Shown here piece by piece: positions 1 to 6,390 of a stretch of DNA of 35,103 nt. Source of the stretch: a virus. Numbering within the stretch: the first letter of the stretch is position 1; each line of letters opens with the position of its first letter. Position numbers and translations under genes: made by a program. The notes beneath the pieces are model-generated. The model was not told where the DNA came from. It was given only the letters and a program-made list of their open reading frames with translations, and did not search any database. The stretch lies in the IMG/VR virus record IMGVR_UViG_3300027833_000125, positions 1 through 35,103 of that record. One strand, written 5' to 3'.

Positions 1-5
1 TCCTG

Positions 6-392
6 GTGATTACTATATGGAAAAAGCGGCTGAACAGGCACCTAACATATTTGGAGATTGGGATAGTGGATTATAGTCCAGACAGTTGGGTAGTATTAAA
101 GGTTAAAGAAGGTAAAGGCACATTCCCCTTTTACAAAGTATTGGCTGGCTGGAGTGGTAGTTATCTATACGGTGACAGTTGGAGAATGAATAGTGGTATT
201 ACATTGGTTTTTGAGAGAGAGAATACTGTAGACTTTTATGGTGAAAGTGGTTCGATGTATCACTGTCATAAAGTTGGATATGGGTTGTCAATGGCCACTG
301 TTGGTATCTACAACCAACTGAAAGAGAACGAGAAATTCAAAGGTCAGATTCAACTGATGCCAGAAGATACCGACTGGATGGAGTTGATATGA
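6..392 (+). CDS. Hypothetical protein, probably 5'-truncated by the window edge
   Basis: I do not recognise this protein. The reading frame is open to the left edge of the window, and the first available start is a GTG at position 6, so the true start may lie outside. The product has at least 128 residues, is rich in Trp, Tyr and Gly (for example AGWSGSYLYGDSW near residues 47-59) and has no obvious membrane segment or catalytic motif. Its last four bases, ATGA, overlap the start of the next gene, which implies translational coupling in one operon. No function can be assigned. Confidence 0.6.
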   Translation: MITIWKKRLNRHLTYLEIGIVDYSPDSWVVLKVKEGKGTFPFYKVLAGWSGSYLYGDSWRMNSGITLVFERENTVDFYGESGSMYHCHKVGYGLSMATVGIYNQLKENEKFKGQIQLMPEDTDWMELI

Positions 393-907
393 AAATTAAA
401 ATAGGCCCATATCCAACACATAGATGGTATCACAACTTTCTATATGAAAAGTTTGGTATCGGTAATGAGCCTAAAGTATCTGTGCATATAGATGACTTTG
501 ATACGTGGAGTATGGATCATACCCTAGCATATATTATTGAACCGATGTTAAAGCAACTCAAACTTACCAAGCATGGTGCTCCTAATGTTGATAATAAAGA
601 TGTTCCAAAAGAACTAAGGTCTGAACTAGTAGATGATAATATATGTCCTACTCACTTTGACAAGTGGGATTGGGTATTAGATGAAATGATTTTTGCCTTT
701 GAGAGTAAACATAATGATTGGGAAGAACAGTTCCATTCAGGTGAAGTTGATAGAGTATTTAAAGACCTAGAGAACGGCTATACCGAATGGCTAGAAGGGC
801 CCAACCACACCTTTAAAATAGATATGAAAGGCCGTAAAGCATATCAGAAAAGAATATCAAATGGTTTTAGATTATTTGGTAAATATTATGAAAATCTTTG
901 GGACTAA
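389..907 (+). CDS. Conserved hypothetical protein of T4-like marine phages
   Basis: This 172-residue protein opens with KIKIGPYPTHRWYHNF, then has an acidic segment with DDFDTWSMDHTLAYII (about residues 35-50), a WDWVLDEMIFAFE block (about 93-105), and ends in FRLFGKYYENLWD. From memory this architecture, including the 'W-x-M-D-x-TLA-x-II' and 'FGKYY' blocks, matches a family that is very common in cyanomyophages and relatives and has no known function. It starts inside the stop of the preceding gene (ATGA overlap). A late promoter for the next gene lies six bases after its stop. Family recognition is fairly confident, but function is unknown. Confidence 0.85.
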   Translation: MKIKIGPYPTHRWYHNFLYEKFGIGNEPKVSVHIDDFDTWSMDHTLAYIIEPMLKQLKLTKHGAPNVDNKDVPKELRSELVDDNICPTHFDKWDWVLDEMIFAFESKHNDWEEQFHSGEVDRVFKDLENGYTEWLEGPNHTFKIDMKGRKAYQKRISNGFRLFGKYYENLWD

Positions 908-912
908 GGAAG

Positions 913-920
913 TATAAATA
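913..920 (+). promoter_or_regulatory. T4-type late promoter (TATAAATA)
   Basis: Exact TATAAATA octamer between two genes. It ends 5 bases before the ATG at 926. In T4, the octamer spans about -13 to -6, so the predicted transcription start coincides with the A of the ATG, which would give a leaderless message. Confidence 0.7.
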
Positions 921-925
921 GATAC

Positions 926-1087
926 ATGAGAAATACATACTGGAGAATTTGGGCTAAAAGCCTAGGCGAGAAGGCAGGTTCCTCCAACAAAGAGGCAGAT
1001 GTAATTGCGGCGGTAAGAACCATAATAGTTTTGGTTAATTTTATCACATGCTTTTTCATAATGAGTGGAGTAATACACAATTGGTAA
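926..1087 (+). CDS. Small single-pass membrane protein conserved in marine T4-like phages
   Basis: This 53-residue protein begins MRNTYWRIWAKSLGEKAG. A hydrophobic helix covers roughly residues 28-50 (AAVRTIIVLVNFITCFFIM), and the end is VIHNW. The W-x-IWAK-x-x-GEKA block followed by one membrane segment is a pattern I remember from many cyanomyophage genomes, with no known function. The start is placed at the first ATG after the late promoter. No Shine-Dalgarno sequence sits at normal distance, and the promoter octamer is only 5 bases upstream. The next frame overlaps its 3' end. Confidence 0.8.
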   Translation: MRNTYWRIWAKSLGEKAGSSNKEADVIAAVRTIIVLVNFITCFFIMSGVIHNW

Positions 1088-1302
1088 CAAAGAATGATGT
1101 GACTGGAGATTCCATCCAGAGCAAGGGATCAAGTAAAGCATACTTAGATAACTATGATGCTATATTTGGTAGTAAGAATCAGAAGACTAAACAGAAGTCT
1201 GTTACAGAATTAAATTGGGACGGTAATGAAGACCGAGGCAGATACGGTGAAGATGAAAGCAATAAAGACGAGATACCATCGAATTCTTTTCGGCCAGGAT
1301 AG
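1048..1302 (+). CDS. Small conserved phage protein with KNDVTGD and NYDAIFG motifs
   Basis: This is a hydrophilic protein of up to 84 residues. The recognisable core is TKNDVTGDSIQSKG followed by NYDAIFG (within about residues 14-42), a combination I recall in small uncharacterised proteins of T4-like marine phages. The start is uncertain. The ATG at 1048 lies inside the previous gene with no ribosome-binding site, whereas a TTG at 1081 has a GGAG at 1067-1070, ten bases upstream, and begins just before the conserved core. The acidic tail overlaps the next small gene in another frame. Function is unknown. Confidence 0.6.
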   Translation: MLFHNEWSNTQLVTKNDVTGDSIQSKGSSKAYLDNYDAIFGSKNQKTKQKSVTELNWDGNEDRGRYGEDESNKDEIPSNSFRPG

Positions 1303-1393
1303 CCCGTATAAGCGGCATAATGTTGTGCCCGACAAAAAGAAGACCATTCCACGAAAGCGAAAGAATGGCAATATAAATAGTATAGAGGGTTAA
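1253..1393 (+). CDS. Very small basic protein conserved in marine T4-like phages
   Basis: This 46-residue frame starts at ATG 1253 and overlaps the end of the preceding frame by 50 bases. It begins MKAIKTRYHRILFGQDSPYK and continues with a strongly basic stretch (KKKTIPRKRK). The KTRYHR-[IV]-LF-x-x-DSP-[FY]-x pattern resembles tiny basic proteins I remember from cyanomyophages, which is the reason to call it rather than leave the gap empty. Its last codons run through the late promoter of the next gene, and it stops two bases before that gene's ATG. Function is unknown; nucleic-acid binding is only a guess from its charge. Confidence 0.55.
   Translation: MKAIKTRYHRILFGQDSPYKRHNVVPDKKKTIPRKRKNGNINSIEG
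1372..1379 (+). promoter_or_regulatory. T4-type late promoter (TATAAATA)
   Basis: Exact TATAAATA located 16 bases before the ATG at 1396. The predicted start would leave a leader of about 11 bases containing GAGGG (1385-1389), a good ribosome-binding site. Confidence 0.65.
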
Positions 1394-1395
1394 AT

Positions 1396-1659
1396 ATGGC
1401 AGATCTATTAGACTTTGATTTCGGTTTCACGGCCGTAGACGAGAATGAATTAGAAGCAGTACAGAAGGTGACTTCTCAAGCTTCTTCAGCTTCGGCTAAT
1501 GCTCATGAAGCAGAAGAGAAATTAAATAAGTTATATAATGCTATACTACCTCTGTTATCAAATTTAAAGAAAAATCCAGAGAAGGAATATATCCTTTGGC
1601 CAAACCGTGTCGAGAAGATCGAGCAGTTTGAGGATTTAATTACGGGAATTATAAAATAA
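1396..1659 (+). CDS. Conserved small coiled-coil protein of T4-like marine phages
   Basis: This 87-residue protein begins MADLLDFDFGFTAVDENEL, continues with a Ser/Ala/Glu-rich helical region (about residues 27-60, likely coiled coil) and ends with NPEKEYILWPNRVEKIEQF. The DFDFGFTAVDE start and the NPEKEYI-x-WPNR block are hallmarks of a family I recall in nearly all cyanomyophages, probably virion-associated but without an assigned role. It has its own late promoter and a GAGGG ribosome-binding site, so it is probably a late gene. Its stop overlaps the next start (TAATG). Confidence 0.85.
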   Translation: MADLLDFDFGFTAVDENELEAVQKVTSQASSASANAHEAEEKLNKLYNAILPLLSNLKKNPEKEYILWPNRVEKIEQFEDLITGIIK

Positions 1660-2252
1660 TGGCGATTTCATATCCTATTTCTCTTCTAGCTATCTCAGCC
1701 GAAAATACTGCAACTACAAGTAATTCGTTGACAACCTTATCAACTACTGCAGTTGAAGGTTTAAGTACTCTGAATGAAGCACCATATGCTATGTCAGAGT
1801 TTAATGGTTATACTCACCTTATAGAATCTGCAGTTGCTATTAATGGCGTCAACAGATATTGGGGTAAAGGCGCGCGTCAAAGAATTGGATATACCTCAGG
1901 TAATGACTCTTATATAGGTGATGCTCAAGGTAGTATCTCTTCTGGCAGCCCATTGTCATCATCTGACGGATGGGGTTTATCAATGTCCGTGCAGGTAGCG
2001 GCATGGATAGAAAAAGCTAATGGCGTGCACCACTTCGCTTTTGAAGCTACCACATCTTCCTCGACCGGTGCAGACCTGACATGGTGGAATAAAGTGACAA
2101 TATCCAGATCTGGACAAACAGATGTAGTACTTACCAGGGCCAATACCTCTAAGAATGAACATGCTAACTATAGAATGAACATTTGGTGGAATGCTAGCAC
2201 AGCCAACTACATAGGCAATGGTCTCGCAACTTGGACATTCTCAAGCTCTTAG
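1659..2252 (+). CDS. Hypothetical late protein, beta-rich, possibly virion-exposed
   Basis: This 197-residue protein is rich in Ser, Thr, Ala, Asn and Gly, with aromatic-rich stretches (DGWGLSMSVQVAAW, about residues 103-116; NIWWNAS near 174-180). It has no signal peptide or membrane helix. The composition suggests a beta-sandwich of the kind found in phage fibres or decoration proteins, but I do not recognise the family. It is translationally coupled to the 87-residue protein before it (TAATG). Its stop codon is part of the AGGAG ribosome-binding site of the next gene. Structural function is inference only. Confidence 0.7.
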   Translation: MAISYPISLLAISAENTATTSNSLTTLSTTAVEGLSTLNEAPYAMSEFNGYTHLIESAVAINGVNRYWGKGARQRIGYTSGNDSYIGDAQGSISSGSPLSSSDGWGLSMSVQVAAWIEKANGVHHFAFEATTSSSTGADLTWWNKVTISRSGQTDVVLTRANTSKNEHANYRMNIWWNASTANYIGNGLATWTFSSS

Positions 2253-2260
2253 GAGAAAAC

Positions 2261-3223
2261 ATGAAAATAATTCTTATAGCATATCCAACAACTCTCGAAT
2301 ATTTGGTTCCTCTTTTAGAGGCTGATAATCACGAGGTATTACTGCTCACAGGAAATGATACTATAAATTTAAGTAGAAGAGACGTTGACAACGTAAATTA
2401 CATAGTTACTTCTATTAATGCGTTTAATCCAGATTTAGTTATTAACGCAGTTACACATATATTTTTACTCGATTCTTCTGATTATATCTACATAGGTAAT
2501 ACAGAGTTAAGTGCTCAACTAGAGACTCATAAATGGACATCAAGAACAAAGGCGGGCGAATTAGGTTGGTCTTTACCTACTCTTTTAGAAGAGTGTAAAA
2601 TGAATGCAATATCGGACTATGATGATACCGTGTATGTAAAACCTAAAGGGCCGACTTCAATGCATCAAATTTATAAATTGACTACTGATTTAGCTCGTAG
2701 CGATGAGCATCATAATAAAAGTGCTAGTACTATATTTAATGAGATAATGGCTAACGAAGGATTAAGTGATATTGATGCATATGTTGAAGATTCTGTAGAC
2801 TATGAGATTGAAGCTTGGTGCTTCTTTACAGTATCTAATGGTAATTATTCTATTATAAGAACATTAGGTTGTACTGGATATGGAGACGATAAATTAGTAA
2901 ATGCAACAGGTAACTGGAGAGATGGAGATATAACTCTTGTAGACTTAACAGAGACTCAAAGAGCCGCATTTATTACTAAATGTGAAGCATGGTTAGACTA
3001 TGCTGTAACTCTTGGCGGCAACTACGAAGGGACATTAGGTGGAGCAATTACTGCTGATAATTCGGTGTATTGGTTTGAACAAAACAGTAGACCTGGAACA
3101 TATAATATTGGTATGTTACCTGGATCTGTACAAGATTGGATTGATGGTTTAACAACGGACTCAACAAAATCTATAAATCAAATATCTGCTGAAACTATAC
3201 GAAATGAGAAAGGATTTGGCTAG
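2261..3223 (+). CDS. ATP-grasp-like ligase domain protein
   Basis: This 320-residue protein starts at ATG 2261, which sits behind a clear AGGAG; a frame-extending TTG at 2231 lacks such a site. It has a Rossmann-like N-terminus (MKIILIAYP, residues 1-9), a YVKPKGP block (125-131) that could supply the nucleotide-binding lysine, an acidic YEIEAWCF segment (181-188), a Gly-rich region (250-261) and WFEQNSRPGT (271-280). The final E-x-N-x-RPG is the metal-binding signature of ATP-grasp enzymes, which make carboxylate-amine bonds (PurD, PurK and carboxylate-amine ligases). Substrate is unknown. It sits beside a SET-domain gene, suggesting a small modification cassette. Family call is good; reaction is inference. 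Confidence 0.65.
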   Translation: MKIILIAYPTTLEYLVPLLEADNHEVLLLTGNDTINLSRRDVDNVNYIVTSINAFNPDLVINAVTHIFLLDSSDYIYIGNTELSAQLETHKWTSRTKAGELGWSLPTLLEECKMNAISDYDDTVYVKPKGPTSMHQIYKLTTDLARSDEHHNKSASTIFNEIMANEGLSDIDAYVEDSVDYEIEAWCFFTVSNGNYSIIRTLGCTGYGDDKLVNATGNWRDGDITLVDLTETQRAAFITKCEAWLDYAVTLGGNYEGTLGGAITADNSVYWFEQNSRPGTYNIGMLPGSVQDWIDGLTTDSTKSINQISAETIRNEKGFG

Positions 3224-3225
3224 AT

Positions 3226-3549
3226 ATGAGTATAAATTTTAAAAATACTTGGAGACCATTACCAAGTTGCGTAACTATAAAAGAAAGTATAATAGATGGT
3301 TTAGGCCTATTTGCTGTTGAGGATATACCCATAGACACTGACTTGGGTTTAATGAGATTTATGTATCATGATACATTGATAAGAACAGCGTTAGGATCTT
3401 TTCCTAATCACTGCGAAGATCCTAACTGTGTAAACATAAGCAGTATTAATGAGCATGGAGACGAAGAATATAATTTAGTTACTAGTCAAGATATTAAAAT
3501 TGGAGATGAATTAACGCTTTGTTATCAAATGAAGCAGTATTATAAGTAA
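3226..3549 (+). CDS. SET-domain protein, putative lysine methyltransferase
   Basis: This 107-residue protein is a minimal SET fold. It contains SIIDGLGLFAVEDIP (residues 21-35), matching the first SET motif (S-x-x-x-G-x-GLFA), then FPNHCEDPNCVN (59-70), matching the NHSC-x-PN AdoMet-binding motif, and GDELTLCY (93-100), matching the final GDE-x-T-x-x-Y motif with the active-site tyrosine at 100. The length is close to the stand-alone viral SET proteins known from large viruses. SET enzymes methylate lysines on proteins using AdoMet; the target could be a host protein or a virion protein. It begins two bases after the ATP-grasp-like gene, so the pair is probably co-translated. The motif match is clear; activity is not shown. 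Confidence 0.75.
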   Translation: MSINFKNTWRPLPSCVTIKESIIDGLGLFAVEDIPIDTDLGLMRFMYHDTLIRTALGSFPNHCEDPNCVNISSINEHGDEEYNLVTSQDIKIGDELTLCYQMKQYYK

Positions 3550-3568
3550 AGAATACTAGGAGAATAAA

Positions 3569-4033
3569 ATGTTTTGGGATAAAGATACAGATATTGATGT
3601 AGATCAGTTAAGAGAGACACTAATCATTGACGAGGGTCAAGTAAATGAAATTTATGAAGACCATCTGGGCTACGCAACTTTCGGAATTGGACACTTGGTC
3701 CTTGAATCAGATCCGGAACACGGCCAAGCTGTTGGCACAGCCGTGTCAGAAGAAAGAACAATCGAATGCTTCGAGCACGATGTACAGTCAGTACTTAAAG
3801 ACTGTAAGAAGTTGCATGAAGGGTGGGACGGATACCCACAAGAAGTAAAACAAGTTATTGCGAACATGATGTTCAATATGGGACTTACGCGCTTGAGTAA
3901 ATTTAATAAGCACAATGCAGCGCTGCAGAGTGGTGATTGGAAAGGAGCTGCTGTAGAAGGCAGAGATAGTAGATGGCACAAACAAGTGACGAACAGAGCA
4001 GAAAGATTAATGGAACGATTAGAAAACCTTTAA
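3569..4033 (+). CDS. T4-type lysozyme (GH24 muramidase), probable endolysin
   Basis: This 154-residue protein is close in length to T4 lysozyme (164). The catalytic Glu-Asp-Thr triad is present with T4 spacing: E22 in IIDEG, D31 in YEDHLGY and T37 in YATFGIGHL. C-terminal blocks NMMFNMG and SRWHKQVTNRAERL match the T4 NMVFQMG and SRWYNQ-x-x-NRAKR regions. It cleaves the MurNAc-GlcNAc bond of peptidoglycan. There is no signal peptide, so release would need a holin; two small membrane proteins follow at 4460 and 4756. The gp5-like spike in this window lacks a lysozyme domain, so this gene may also supply that function. An AGGAG lies upstream of the ATG. Confidence 0.9.
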   Translation: MFWDKDTDIDVDQLRETLIIDEGQVNEIYEDHLGYATFGIGHLVLESDPEHGQAVGTAVSEERTIECFEHDVQSVLKDCKKLHEGWDGYPQEVKQVIANMMFNMGLTRLSKFNKHNAALQSGDWKGAAVEGRDSRWHKQVTNRAERLMERLENL

Positions 4034-4164
4034 AGGTTGAATCTAGCATTCCACAAGATAAACAGAAATATAAAGGTTGGTATTGGTGCAACGAAAAGAG
4101 AGGTCTTTTCAGATATTCAGACTGGCACAAAAGTTTAACCGAACTAAATATAATTAGTTCATAG
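3973..4164 (+). CDS. Small hypothetical protein overlapping the lysozyme 3' end
   Basis: This 63-residue frame overlaps the last 61 bases of the lysozyme gene and fills the gap to the next gene. The non-overlapping part (KYKGWYWCNEKRGLFRYSDW, about residues 32-51) is aromatic and charged in a way that looks like genuine coding sequence. There is no alternative in-frame ATG after the lysozyme stop and no clear ribosome-binding site for the ATG at 3973, so the start is uncertain. Function is unknown. Confidence 0.45.
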   Translation: MAQTSDEQSRKINGTIRKPLKVESSIPQDKQKYKGWYWCNEKRGLFRYSDWHKSLTELNIISS

Positions 4165-4173
4165 GAGAAAGAA

Positions 4174-4422
4174 ATGACGCAAGTAATAAATTTAAAAGGT
4201 GTTGAAGGTAATTTAGTCAGTGATAGTAATGTTGGTTTTGCCACATTAGTACGAGTGTTGAACAACAAAACAAGTGTTCAAGTTATCACTCAGAAGGCTG
4301 TAGGTGGAGCAGTACTAGCTAACGTAACCTTGGCCGCTGGTGAAGTACTATATATTAAGAAGGCACCATCAGATACTTTACTCGGTCTTGCAACTTCTTT
4401 GGCAGTAGCAGTAGCACAGTAA
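4174..4422 (+). CDS. Small beta-rich conserved phage protein
   Basis: This 82-residue protein has an AGGAG ribosome-binding site. It consists of alternating hydrophobic residues and small loops (VINLKGVEGNL; FATLVRVLNN; TLAAGEVLYIKKAPSD), typical of a small beta-sandwich. The IKK-x-PSD-x-L end resembles small uncharacterised proteins I recall in cyanomyophage structural regions. There is no signal peptide or membrane segment. It is the last gene before the late promoter of the curli-like cluster. A virion or decoration role is possible but unproven. Confidence 0.7.
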   Translation: MTQVINLKGVEGNLVSDSNVGFATLVRVLNNKTSVQVITQKAVGGAVLANVTLAAGEVLYIKKAPSDTLLGLATSLAVAVAQ

Positions 4423-4446
4423 TTACCTATCTTAGGTCATATATGT

Positions 4447-4454
4447 TATAAATA
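4447..4454 (+). promoter_or_regulatory. T4-type late promoter heading the curli-like gene cluster
   Basis: Exact TATAAATA in the only sizeable gap before the cluster (4423-4459). It ends 5 bases before the ATG at 4460, so by T4 geometry the first transcribed base is the A of that ATG. No other promoter or terminator was seen between here and the end of the cyclase gene, so this site could serve the whole 6.5-kb run. Confidence 0.7.
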
Positions 4455-4459
4455 ACTAT

Positions 4460-4756
4460 ATGGCCGAAATCTTTGAAATAATTGCACAGGTCGGGGCCCC
4501 CATTGCTGGGGCTTTCGCTATGGGTGCTTTTATCTTCCTAATAATACGACAAATTTTAGAAGGGCTAATCGACAAGATTAAGACCCTTACTATATTCTGT
4601 GAATCACTAGAAAACAGAGCTCGTACCATGGCCAACGAAATGATTAAGATTGATATGTTAGTCAGTAGCGCTTTAGAATTAAGACCAGATATAGAAAGAA
4701 TTGCTCGAGCAGAGAACTTTGTTGAAGATGGCAAAGTAGATGTACGGAGAGATTAA
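4460..4756 (+). CDS. Small single-pass membrane protein, first gene of the curli-like cluster (holin candidate)
   Basis: This 98-residue protein has one hydrophobic helix at about residues 12-31 (GAPIAGAFAMGAFIFLII) followed by an amphipathic, charged helical domain ending VRRD. It aligns by eye with the next protein: a Gly-Pro-Ile before the helix, the same spacing to an E/D-rich coiled region, then R-x-x-x-x-x-x-E/D-x-I/L and a valine-rich VSSALE or VNVVLE. The two therefore look like tandem paralogues. The order lysozyme, small membrane proteins, outer-membrane pore makes a holin or inner-membrane partner role thinkable. Similar small proteins occur in cyanomyophages. The stop overlaps the next start (TAATG). 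Confidence 0.75.
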   Translation: MAEIFEIIAQVGAPIAGAFAMGAFIFLIIRQILEGLIDKIKTLTIFCESLENRARTMANEMIKIDMLVSSALELRPDIERIARAENFVEDGKVDVRRD

Positions 4757-5019
4757 TGGAAGAAGCTAATATATTAATAGATGGTATACAAAAATATGGT
4801 TTTCCCATAGTTGCATGTATTGGTTTTGGATATTTTCTCTTCTATATTTGGAAATTCATTAGTGATAGAATAGAACCAGAATTGGATAAAATGCACTTTG
4901 CTTTAATAAGAGTAATTGATCGAACTAGAATGCTCGATCAGGACTTAATTAGATTACAGCAGAAAGTGAATGTGGTGTTAGAGTATAAAGAAAATGAGAA
5001 AATGAAAAATGAAAAATAG
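4756..5019 (+). CDS. Small single-pass membrane protein, YvrJ-like, paralogue of the preceding gene
   Basis: This 87-residue protein begins with IDGIQKYGFPIVACIGFGYF, leading into a hydrophobic helix at about residues 14-32, then a charged helical tail (RVIDRTRMLDQDLIRLQQKVNVVLE, split here as residues 50-75). The YGFP-I-V start is reminiscent of YvrJ-type small membrane proteins, and near relatives are common in cyanomyophages. The predicted topology puts the coiled tail in the cytoplasm. It shares the layout of the preceding protein and overlaps the CsgF start by 11 bases. Holin or secretion-partner functions are both possible; neither is shown. Confidence 0.75.
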   Translation: MEEANILIDGIQKYGFPIVACIGFGYFLFYIWKFISDRIEPELDKMHFALIRVIDRTRMLDQDLIRLQQKVNVVLEYKENEKMKNEK

Positions 5020-5497
5020 AATAACAGGAACCCATTTAGGAATATTAGTAATAGCACTATACTTTATAGCTCAGGGAGTTATGGCAGACTCTATAGTATT
5101 TAAGTTTAAGAGTCCGTCATTTAGCGGCCAGGGAACTTCTGCACATTACTTAACTATTGAGAACCAAGAGAAGTCCAGAAAAGAAAAGATACAAGAAGAC
5201 GTGCAAGCTGCTATAGAGAAAGCAGAAAGAGATGCTAATAATACCACCCAAGCTAAGTTTTTAAGAAACTTGGAGAGTAGAATATATGCACAGATTGCTA
5301 AACAGTTAGTAGATAATATGTTTGGTAACACCGAATCAGCTACATCTGGTTTCTTTGAGATTGAAGGTAACTCCATTACTTATGAAACTATTATTGGTGG
5401 TGGTCCAGATGGAACCGATATCATACGAATAACAGTTCTAAGTGAAGATGGAACTACTACGACACTCGATGTTCCTATCGGTGCAGGTTCGTTCTAA
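5009..5497 (+). CDS. csgF: CsgF-like curli assembly protein
   Basis: This 162-residue protein has a signal peptide (residues 1-26, hydrophobic core GILVIALYFIAQ, cleavage after VMA). The mature protein starts DSIVFKFKSPSFSG, matching the CsgF N-terminus pattern F-x-F-x-x-P-x-F-x-G, the part that in E. coli binds inside the CsgG pore. A helical region follows (45-105: Glu/Lys-rich, then LESRIYAQIAKQLVDNMFG, matching the CsgF 'AIQSQILGGLL' helix), and then a beta-rich C-terminus with TTTLDVPIGAGSF at the end. In bacteria CsgF sits at the outer face of the CsgG channel and couples curlin secretion to nucleation. The gene is directly upstream of csgG, ending on its start (TAATG). Confidence 0.85.
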   Translation: MKNRITGTHLGILVIALYFIAQGVMADSIVFKFKSPSFSGQGTSAHYLTIENQEKSRKEKIQEDVQAAIEKAERDANNTTQAKFLRNLESRIYAQIAKQLVDNMFGNTESATSGFFEIEGNSITYETIIGGGPDGTDIIRITVLSEDGTTTTLDVPIGAGSF

Positions 5498-6390
5498 TGA
5501 GGTTGTGGTGTGCACTATTTCTGTTAACACTGACAGGATGCGCTGGGATACCAAGTATAACAGATTCGTGCAGCACTGCATTCATGGCAGAGTTTGGTGA
5601 ATGTAGAGAAGAGGCAGTAGTTGTTACTTTACCAGCATCAGAGAGACTTGCTAATTTACCTCCGGCTTCAGAACGGCCGGTAGTCGCCGTATATAGTTTT
5701 AAAGATTTAACAGGTCAGAGAAAGAGTAGAGATAACCTTGCAGACTTCTCTACAGCAGTAACCCAAGGTGGTGAAGCATTTGTCATTGATGCCTTAAAGA
5801 CTGCGGGAAAGGGTAAGTGGTTCAGAGTAGTAGAAAGAACTGGATTAGAAAATTTAATTAAAGAAAGACAAATAATTAGATCAGCAAGAGAAGAGTTTGA
5901 AAAGAAAGACGAGGATAAGAAGTTACAACCTTTACTCTTTGCTGGTATTATAGTTGATGGTGGTATTATAGGATATGATTCCAACATTGAAAGTGGAGGA
6001 CGGGGAGCTAGATACTTAGGTATTGGTTCATCTGTTCAGTATAAGAGGGATTCGGTAATCGTGAGTTTAAGGGCAACCTCAACTCTCACGGGTGAGATTT
6101 TGTTGAACGTACAGACTAAAAAATCTATCTTGTCTGTAGGTGGTGGTTATGATGTGTTTAGGTTTGTCGATATGGACACTAAACTGGTAGAAATTGAAGA
6201 TGGTAATAGTTTCAACGAGAGTGTGACTTACGCAACGCGGGCCGCAATCGAAGAAGCGATACTAGAGTTAATATACCAAGGGCACGATAGAGGCTACTGG
6301 GTAATAAAGGATGGCCATCGTCACCCCCATCAACACGATGGAATAAACGAGAAACATCCGATAAAAGGAGAAGAAGATGAACATGAATAA
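5497..6390 (+). CDS. csgG: CsgG-like outer-membrane curli secretion lipoprotein
   Basis: This 297-residue lipoprotein has a short signal peptide with lipobox LTGC (lipidated Cys15). The CsgG core follows: PVVAVYSFKDLTGQ (61-74), FSTAVTQGGEAFVIDAL (84-100), WFRVVERTGLENLIKERQII (108-127), VDGGIIGYDSNIESGGRGAR (153-172) and the beta-hairpins around 173-213, then VFRFVDMDTKL. All blocks match E. coli CsgG, which forms a nonameric pore in the outer membrane. The conserved constriction Phe is present (F84), but the neighbours equivalent to Tyr51 and Asn55 are Asp by my alignment. A His- and Glu-rich tail (from 273, HRHPHQH) is extra. The first residue follows the csgF stop directly and the 3' end overlaps the next gene by 14 bases. 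Confidence 0.93.
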   Translation: MRLWCALFLLTLTGCAGIPSITDSCSTAFMAEFGECREEAVVVTLPASERLANLPPASERPVVAVYSFKDLTGQRKSRDNLADFSTAVTQGGEAFVIDALKTAGKGKWFRVVERTGLENLIKERQIIRSAREEFEKKDEDKKLQPLLFAGIIVDGGIIGYDSNIESGGRGARYLGIGSSVQYKRDSVIVSLRATSTLTGEILLNVQTKKSILSVGGGYDVFRFVDMDTKLVEIEDGNSFNESVTYATRAAIEEAILELIYQGHDRGYWVIKDGHRHPHQHDGINEKHPIKGEEDEHE

